DNA of 20,865 bases, from the NCBI GenBank assembly GCA_023264755.1, contig JAHFVB010000015.1:1-20865 (forward strand), given 5' to 3'. The position numbers and the translations under genes were made by a program. Below are positions 16,413 through 20,865 of this stretch, in pieces; position 1 is the stretch's first letter, and each line of letters begins with the position of its first letter. The notes under the pieces are model-generated. The model saw only the letters and a program-made list of their open reading frames with translations, did no database searches and was not told the origin of the DNA. Source of the DNA: Mycobacterium sp. (GTDB lineage Bacteria > Actinomycetota > Actinomycetes > Mycobacteriales > Mycobacteriaceae).

Positions 16413-17915
16413 TTAGTCGCCCTTCTCCGCTTCCTTGGCGTCCTTGGCCAGGAACTCGTCCATGAGTGGGGTTTCTGCCACGATCGGGTAATTGCCGGTG
16501 ATCCCGACGCGCTCTTGTGCGACCGCGAGCACCCGGCCCCGGACGGCGTACCAGCCACCGACGAGCGCGGGCACGATGACCACCAGTGCGATCAGGTTCC
16601 AGATGTTCTCCCAGCACATCAATGCCGTCACGGCGAACAGGAAGACCAGCGTCGCGTAACTCGTGTACGGGGTGCCGAACAGCCGGAAGGAGGGCCGCTC
16701 CAGGATGCCCTTCTTCGACCAGCGGTAGAGCTGGATCTGGCAGATGACGATCGTGGCCCACGAGGCGATGATGCCCAGCGCCGAGAGGTCCAGCGCGATG
16801 TTGAACGCCTCGGCCGGCACCACTAGGTTGAGGAAGACGCCGACGACGGTGAAGCAGGCCGTGAGCGCGATCCCGGCAAACGGCACCCCGCGCTTGGTCA
16901 TCTTCGACGTGAACATCGGCGCGCTGCCGTTCATCGACATCGAGCGCAGGATCCGGCCGGTCGAGTACAGCCCGGCATTGAGGCTGGACAGGGCGGCGGT
17001 CAGCACGACGAAGTTCATGACGTCGCCGGCCGCGGGCACCCCGATGCTGGAGAAGAACGTCACGAAGGGGCTGGTGCCCTGCTTGTACTTCGTGTACGGC
17101 AGCAGCAGCGCCAGCAGGATCAGTGAGCCCACGTAGAACACCGCGATGCGGAACACCACGGAGTTGATGGCCTTGGGCATCACCTTGGCCGGGTTCTCGG
17201 TCTCACCAGCAGCGGTGCCCACCAATTCGACTGCGGCGTAAGCGAAGATGACGCCCGAGGTGATGATGACCAACTGCAGGATTCCGGTGGGCAAGATGCC
17301 GCCGTTGTCGGCGATCACCGACAGCCCGGTCGACTGACCCTCGACCTTGAACCGGCCGGCCAGGAACACGATGCCGACCACTAGGAACGTCACCAGCGCG
17401 ACGACCTTGATGAGCGCGGCCCAGAATTCCATCTCGCCAAACACCTTGACCGAGATCATGTTTACGGTCAGCGTGATCAACAGTGCGATGAGCGCGATGG
17501 TCCACTGTGGGATGGCCTGGAACGCGCCCCAGTAATGCATGTACAGCGCGATGGCGGTGACGTCGACGATCGATGTGCACGCCCAGTTGAAGAAGTACAT
17601 CCACCCTGCGACGTAAGCCGCCTTCTCGCCGAGGAATTCGCGTGCGTAGGAGACGAAGGAGCCGGACGACGGGCGGTGTAGCACCAATTCGCCGAGCGCG
17701 CGCAGGATGAAGAAGACGAATACGCCGCAGACGGCGTAGACGATGAACAGTCCTGGCCCCGCCGTGTGCAACCGGCCGCCGGCGCCCATGAACAGGCCGG
17801 TTCCGATGGCTCCGCCGATGGCGATCATCTGTAGCTGTCGGGGCTTGAGGCCCTTGTCATAGCCCTCTTCCTCGTGTGCCAAGGCTGAGGTGTCGTATTC
17901 GGTTGGGGTTGCCAT
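16413..17915 (-). CDS. ansP: Amino acid permease, L-asparagine permease type
   Basis: A 500-residue APC-superfamily amino acid transporter with about 12 membrane segments. The first segment has the amino-acid-permease signature [19 protein letters not shown], with GGAIGTG at 34-40. Later blocks are [47 protein letters not shown] and [17 protein letters not shown]. These blocks closely resemble mycobacterial AnsP1/AnsP2, so asparagine (or related amino acid) uptake is the best call; a CycA-like or other APC substrate is not excluded. ATG 17915 is chosen over the adjacent in-frame TTG 17918 because a TAGCGT -10 element ends 6 nt upstream. It is convergent with ksgA, from which a strong terminator separates it. 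The kinase gene upstream runs in the same direction, 64 bp away. Confidence 0.88.
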   Translation of the reverse strand: MATPTEYDTSALAHEEEGYDKGLKPRQLQMIAIGGAIGTGLFMGAGGRLHTAGPGLFIVYAVCGVFVFFILRALGELVLHRPSSGSFVSYAREFLGEKAAYVAGWMYFFNWACTSIVDVTAIALYMHYWGAFQAIPQWTIALIALLITLTVNMISVKVFGEMEFWAALIKVVALVTFLVVGIVFLAGRFKVEGQSTGLSVIADNGGILPTGILQLVIITSGVIFAYAAVELVGTAAGETENPAKVMPKAINSVVFRIAVFYVGSLILLALLLPYTKYKQGTSPFVTFFSSIGVPAAGDVMNFVVLTAALSSLNAGLYSTGRILRSMSMNGSAPMFTSKMTKRGVPFAGIALTACFTVVGVFLNLVVPAEAFNIALDLSALGIIASWATIVICQIQLYRWSKKGILERPSFRLFGTPYTSYATLVFLFAVTALMCWENIWNLIALVVIVPALVGGWYAVRGRVLAVAQERVGITGNYPIVAETPLMDEFLAKDAKEAEKGD

Positions 17916-17921
17916 CAAACG

Positions 17922-17980
17922 ACGCTAACCGTGCGCGCTCGGCCCCGACACTCAGGCAGGTAAACGTTGAGTTACGTAAC
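17922..17980 (-). promoter_or_regulatory. ansP promoter region with GTTACGTAAC palindrome
   Basis: TAGCGT on the minus strand (17927-17922) is 6 nt from the ATG at 17915, implying a leaderless transcript. A perfect 10-bp palindrome, GTTACGTAAC, lies at 17971-17980, centred about 60 bp upstream of that start and touching the end of the kinase gene. This is a typical activator position. Confidence 0.45.
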
Positions 17981-18822
17981 TAGCTGACCGTGTGTCCCAG
18001 CACACGGATGACGAGCGCGATGAACTCGCCGCACGTGTCGTAGCGGCCCTCCGGGTCCTTGGCCATGGCCTTGGCGAGGATGGAGTCGAATGCCCGAGGC
18101 ATCCAGTCGAATCGCCGGGAGACGTGCGGGACGGGACGGTTGAGTTGATCGTCGATCAGGCCCATTGCGGTTGGTGCGACGAATGGCGTTGTCCCCGTCA
18201 GTAGTTCGACGGTGGTGCAGGCCAGTGCGTACTCGTCGGTGGCTGGGGTGACGGCGTGGCCGCGCAACAATTCGGGCGCGCTGTACGGCAGTGAGGCCTC
18301 GACGTGGGTCGGTCGGTGGCCGCTGCGGTCGGTGAGGTTGCGGGCCACGCCGAAGTCGACCAAGGTGGCCCCTCCCGTCGAGAAGTCTTGCGCGACGAGG
18401 ATATTTGCGGGCTTGACGTCGCAGTGCACGACGCCCTGGCGGTGGACGTGGTCGAGGGCTTCGGCGATCTGCAGCAGCGCCGCGAGCACGTCGGAGCGCT
18501 CGGTGAGCTTCTTCACGCTTCCGCCGCCGATCAGTTCCATGGCCAGCCAGCCGGGGCCGCAGGCGAACATCGTCACGACGTGGGGGTGCTTGACCCGGTT
18601 GGCAAAGTCGAATTCGCGCTGCAGGCGGTTCAGGTGGTCGGGGTCGCGGTGGCGCTCGTCGAGCACCTTGAGGGCGACGGCCTGCGTGGGTTCGGCTGCG
18701 CGGTGGGCCCGGTAGACGACGGCGGATCCGCCGTATCCGATGGCGCCGTCGATGACGTAATCCCCGTGGCGGTCACCGGGTGAGAGCACGTCCTCGACCC
18801 GGGCGTGGGATTCGTCGGTCAC
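17980..18822 (-). CDS. Soluble Ser/Thr protein kinase
   Basis: A 280-residue Hanks-type kinase domain with almost nothing else: no transmembrane segment, no PASTA or other sensor domain. Visible motifs: glycine loop GYGGSAVVY (29-37), catalytic Lys52 (VALKVLDE), the candidate alpha-C Glu70, HCD-VKPAN (133-140; Asp135 and Asn140 present but Cys in place of the Arg of HRD), DFG (156-158), then SLPYSAPELL. The key catalytic residues are intact, so it should be active, but as a non-RD kinase its control may not rely on activation-loop phosphorylation. The start is uncertain: GTG 18822 is used here; TTG 18867 would add 15 residues but overlaps the promoter region. It lies upstream of ansP on the same strand, a possible functional pair. 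I recall no kinase at this place in M. tuberculosis. Confidence 0.88.
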   Translation of the reverse strand: MTDESHARVEDVLSPGDRHGDYVIDGAIGYGGSAVVYRAHRAAEPTQAVALKVLDERHRDPDHLNRLQREFDFANRVKHPHVVTMFACGPGWLAMELIGGGSVKKLTERSDVLAALLQIAEALDHVHRQGVVHCDVKPANILVAQDFSTGGATLVDFGVARNLTDRSGHRPTHVEASLPYSAPELLRGHAVTPATDEYALACTTVELLTGTTPFVAPTAMGLIDDQLNRPVPHVSRRFDWMPRAFDSILAKAMAKDPEGRYDTCGEFIALVIRVLGHTVS

Positions 18823-18847
18823 GTGAAGCGCATCCCGTCTGTGATCC

Positions 18848-18877
18848 TTGACACACCTTCGGAGCAAACACTAGCGT
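18848..18877 (+). promoter_or_regulatory. Consensus-type promoter reading toward ispE, back to back with kinase promoter
   Basis: A perfect -35 TTGACA (18848-18853), an 18-bp spacer and a TAGCGT -10 (18872-18877). It would give a leader of about 95 nt before ispE. On the minus strand TAGTGT (18868-18873), a possible kinase -10, shares bases 18872-18873 (TA) with it, repeating the pmt/rsmI and metS/tatD layout. Confidence 0.6.
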
Positions 18878-18966
18878 GGCCCATACGGCGGCGGGATCCA
18901 CGAGGGGTATCTCACCACTTCCCATGGTTCCGGGTTGTTCTGGCTATGTAGACGCCCACCCGGCGA

Positions 18967-18972
18967 TACTGT
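18967..18972 (+). promoter_or_regulatory. Second -10 element of ispE (leaderless)
   Basis: TACTGT ends 6 nt before the GTG at 18979. It may provide a leaderless ispE message in addition to the TTGACA promoter further upstream. No -35 match is seen. Confidence 0.4.
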
Positions 18973-18978
18973 CGTGTC

Positions 18979-19965
18979 GTGCCTTCATCGGACCGAGACG
19001 CCGCATCGGAGTGGGTGCCCACCGGTTCGGTAACGGTCAGGGTGCCGGGCAAGGTCAATCTATATCTGGGCGTGGGCGACGTGCGCGCCGACGGCTATCA
19101 CGAGCTCACGACGATCTTCCATGCCGTGTCGCTGTTCGACGAGATCACCGTCCGCAACGCCGACGTGCTTTCCCTGGAGCTGACGGGGGAGGACTCCGGC
19201 GACGGTGAGGGGCTGCCCGTCGATCACCGCAACCTCGCGTGGCAGGCCGCGGAGCTACTGGCCGACCACGTCGGGCGCGCGCCCGACGTGGCGATCTCCA
19301 TCGACAAGTCGATTCCGGTGGCGGGCGGCATGGCCGGCGGCAGCGCTGACGCGGCGGGCGTGCTGGTGGCGATGAACGCGCTGTGGGAGTTGGGCGTGCC
19401 GCGGCGTGACCTCCACGCGTTGGCGGCGGAGCTGGGCAGCGACGTCCCCTTCGCGTTGCACGGTGGTACCGCGCTGGGTACCGGCCGCGGGGAGCAGCTC
19501 GCGACGGTGTTGGCTCGCAATACGTTTCATTGGGTGCTGGCCTTCGCCGAGGGTGGGCTCTCGACGCCGAAGGTGTTCGCCGAGCTCGACCGGCTGCGCG
19601 ACCGCGTCGACGAAGCCGACCGGGACCTGCCGGCCCGGCTGCAGGATCCCGAGCCCGTGCTCGCCGCGCTGGCTTCCGGTGATGCCGCTGAGCTGGCGCC
19701 GCTGCTCGGCAACGATCTGCAACCGGCCGCGCTGAGTCTGGACGCTCGGCTGCGCCGCACGCTGCGCGCGGGCGTCGACGCCGGGGCTCTGGCCGGCCTG
19801 GTGTCCGGCTCGGGGCCCACGTGCGCATTTCTGTGTAGCTCCGCGGCTTCGGCGGTCGACGTCGGAGTGCAGTTGGCCGGCGACGGCGTATGCCGCACGG
19901 TGCGGGCCGCCAGCGGGCCGGTGCACGGGGCCCGATTGGTGCCCACGCCATCGCAATCGCGGTGA
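18979..19965 (+). CDS. ispE: 4-diphosphocytidyl-2-C-methyl-D-erythritol kinase
   Basis: A 328-residue GHMP-family kinase of the MEP isoprenoid pathway, phosphorylating CDP-methylerythritol at the 2-hydroxyl with ATP. Family features: PGKVNLYL with Lys25 near the N-terminus, the [13 protein letters not shown] block, the glycine-rich ATP loop [15 protein letters not shown] (113-127), [11 protein letters not shown] with catalytic Asp155, and the C-terminal [15 protein letters not shown] 18979 fits both the family N-terminus and a nearby -10 element. In M. tuberculosis I recall ispE following ksgA in one operon; here the kinase and permease genes on the opposite strand separate them and ispE has its own promoter region. 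A spurious longer ORF in another frame covers its start. Confidence 0.96.
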   Translation: MPSSDRDAASEWVPTGSVTVRVPGKVNLYLGVGDVRADGYHELTTIFHAVSLFDEITVRNADVLSLELTGEDSGDGEGLPVDHRNLAWQAAELLADHVGRAPDVAISIDKSIPVAGGMAGGSADAAGVLVAMNALWELGVPRRDLHALAAELGSDVPFALHGGTALGTGRGEQLATVLARNTFHWVLAFAEGGLSTPKVFAELDRLRDRVDEADRDLPARLQDPEPVLAALASGDAAELAPLLGNDLQPAALSLDARLRRTLRAGVDAGALAGLVSGSGPTCAFLCSSAASAVDVGVQLAGDGVCRTVRAASGPVHGARLVPTPSQSR

Positions 19966-20014
19966 CAACGCGCGAAGTCGAAGGTGTGACTCGCGACTCA
20001 ATTGGGGCAAAGGT

Positions 20015-20043
20015 TTGGTAGTTATTTAAGAGTCTCTTAAGAT
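20015..20043 (+). promoter_or_regulatory. Promoter with AT-rich palindromic operator upstream of acyl-AMP ligase gene
   Basis: TTGGTA (20015-20020), a 17-bp spacer and TAAGAT (20038-20043) form a good sigma-A-type promoter. Inside it lies the perfect dyad TTAAGAG-T-CTCTTAA (20026-20040), which overlaps the -10. An AT-rich palindrome in this GC-rich sequence and position suggests a repressor site. The predicted transcript would begin near 20050, about 245 nt before the ligase GTG. Confidence 0.6.
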
Positions 20044-20051
20044 GGTTGGCG

Positions 20052-20300
20052 GTGAAGACTAGCGGTCACGCGTTCCACGCAACGACTCCTCCCGGCGACG
20101 ACCTCGGTGGGCGGACGCGCGGCGCTAGCTCAGCTTGCGGTCAGTCAACTCGGACGACGACGTTCGGGTTCGCTCAACCATCACCGTTTCGAGACGAAAA
20201 CGCTTCCCAATCGTGTGTGCGCGCCTCTACGGAAGTGCGTGCTAGCAGTTGGACCATGGAAGCCCTGGCACTGGCGCCTGACATCAGGAGACTGTCGTGA
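20052..20300 (+). CDS. Possible small leader ORF overlapping acyl-AMP ligase start
   Basis: An 82-residue frame beginning at GTG 20052, 8 nt after the predicted -10 element (so possibly leaderless), and ending in a TGA that overlaps the ligase start as GTGA. An in-frame TTG 20046 is an alternative start. The product is Ser/Thr/Arg-rich with no recognised domain, signal or membrane segment. About 62% of its codons end in G or C by hand count, visibly lower than in neighbouring genes, so it may be non-coding leader sequence instead. M. tuberculosis has a small hypothetical gene (Rv1012) at this place, as I recall, but I cannot confirm similarity. The remaining 86 bp back to ispE contain the promoter and no other feature. 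Confidence 0.35.
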   Translation: MKTSGHAFHATTPPGDDLGGRTRGASSACGQSTRTTTFGFAQPSPFRDENASQSCVRASTEVRASSWTMEALALAPDIRRLS

Positions 20301-20865
20301 GCAGATTTACCGAGAAGATGTTCCACAACGCCCGGACGGTCACGACGGGCATGGTCACCGGTGAGCCCTACGAGCCCGTCCGCCACACGTGGGGCGAGGT
20401 TCACGAGCGTGCGCGCTGCATCGCGGGTGGCCTGGCCGCCGCCGGCGTCGGACCCGGTGACGCCGTTGGCGTGCTGGCCGGCTTCCCGGTCGAGATCGCG
20501 CCGACCGCGCAGGCCCTGTGGATGCGCGGCGCCAGTCTGACGATGCTGCACCAGCCGACCCCGCGTACCGACCTGGTGGTGTGGGCCGAAGACACCATGA
20601 ACGTCATCGACATGATCGAGGCCAAGGCCGTCATCGTCTCCGAGCCGTTCCTGGTCGCGATCCCCGTGCTCGAGGAAAAGGGCATCCTGGTGCTCAAGGT
20701 CGGCGACCTGCTGGCCGCCGATCCGATCGATCCGGTCGAGACGGGCGAGGACGACCTCGCGCTGATGCAGCTCACGTCCGGGTCCACCGGTTCCCCCAAA
20801 GCCGTCCAGATCACTCACCGCAACATCTACTCCAATGCCGAGGCGATGTTCGTCGGTGCGCAGTA
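20297..20865 (+). CDS. pks16: Pks16-like fatty-acyl-AMP ligase/acyl-CoA synthetase, 3' end missing
   Basis: The first 189 residues of an adenylate-forming enzyme, running off the window. The start, [14 protein letters not shown], and the blocks [21 protein letters not shown] and [17 protein letters not shown] are nearly the same as I recall for M. tuberculosis Pks16 (Rv1013), which despite its name is a FadD-like acyl activating enzyme and not a polyketide synthase. The phosphate-binding A3 motif, [16 protein letters not shown], is complete at 159-174. It would activate a fatty or other acyl acid as an acyl adenylate; the substrate is not known. GTG 20297 has a good Shine-Dalgarno sequence (AGGAG at 20286-20290, 6-nt gap). 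The C-terminal domain is not visible, so acyl-CoA versus acyl-AMP ligase cannot be decided. Confidence 0.92.
   Translation, partial: MSRFTEKMFHNARTVTTGMVTGEPYEPVRHTWGEVHERARCIAGGLAAAGVGPGDAVGVLAGFPVEIAPTAQALWMRGASLTMLHQPTPRTDLVVWAEDTMNVIDMIEAKAVIVSEPFLVAIPVLEEKGILVLKVGDLLAADPIDPVETGEDDLALMQLTSGSTGSPKAVQITHRNIYSNAEAMFVGAQ

Noticed and set aside
18876..19208. Plus-strand open frame overlapping the ispE start
   Set aside because: It is out of frame with ispE, has no recognisable domain, and begins inside the predicted promoter.
20128..20196. tRNA-like sequence in the pks16 leader (TAGCTCAG and GTTCGGGTTCG)
   Set aside because: The D-arm and acceptor stem do not pair and no anticodon arm can be formed.

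Overview
This is a GC-rich chromosomal window from an actinobacterium, almost certainly a Mycobacterium/Mycolicibacterium. The strongest evidence is a conserved gene order I recall from the M. tuberculosis Rv1000c-Rv1013 region: alkB-like gene, arcA, pmt, rsmI, pabB, metS, tatD, rpfB, ksgA, ispE and a pks16-like acyl-AMP ligase. RpfB and the mycobacterial protein O-mannosyltransferase are close to diagnostic. No rRNA, tRNA, CRISPR, prophage or insertion sequence is visible.

Layout: bases 1-1187 hold two tandem, related secreted/lipoprotein genes, the first cut by the window edge. Bases 1184-2246 (minus) hold a soxR-alkB pair, with a SoxR-box palindrome just ahead of soxR. arcA (arginine deiminase) is followed by a convergent DUF559/AbiEi-type gene and pmt. 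rsmI diverges from pmt across only 24 bp. A plus-strand amidohydrolase/decarboxylase then meets pabB tail to tail. Upstream of pabB, on the same strand, lies an ECF41-type sigma factor operon (oxidoreductase then sigma factor). It carries a recognisable ECF41 promoter, but the oxidoreductase frame is broken by an apparent one-base deletion. Bases 11411-11757 are repeat-rich: four copies of a roughly 20-bp interspersed motif and seven units of an 11-bp tandem repeat. metS and tatD then diverge, followed by rpfB-ksgA.

ksgA ends at a perfect 20-bp-stem terminator. A minus-strand Ser/Thr kinase and an asparagine-type permease separate it from ispE, which I recall as part of the rpfB-ksgA-ispE operon in M. 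tuberculosis. The window closes with a long leader, possibly containing a small ORF, and the start of the acyl-AMP ligase.

The core genes cover translation and rRNA maturation (metS, ksgA, rsmI), isoprenoid precursors (ispE), folate (pabB), cell-wall resuscitation (rpfB) and protein mannosylation (pmt). The accessory genes are mostly sensing, transport and catabolic functions inserted between them.

Non-coding observations worth attention: (i) at least eight genes have a TAnnnT -10 element 6-7 nt before the start codon, as expected for leaderless transcripts; (ii) three divergent promoter regions share the same ANNNTANNNT geometry, with back-to-back -10 elements sharing one TA step; (iii) ksgA can only be complete if it starts at a CTG (or rarer) codon; (iv) the ECF41 promoter and the frameshifted partner gene; (v) the repeat block; (vi) the long leader with an AT-rich palindrome ahead of the acyl-AMP ligase.
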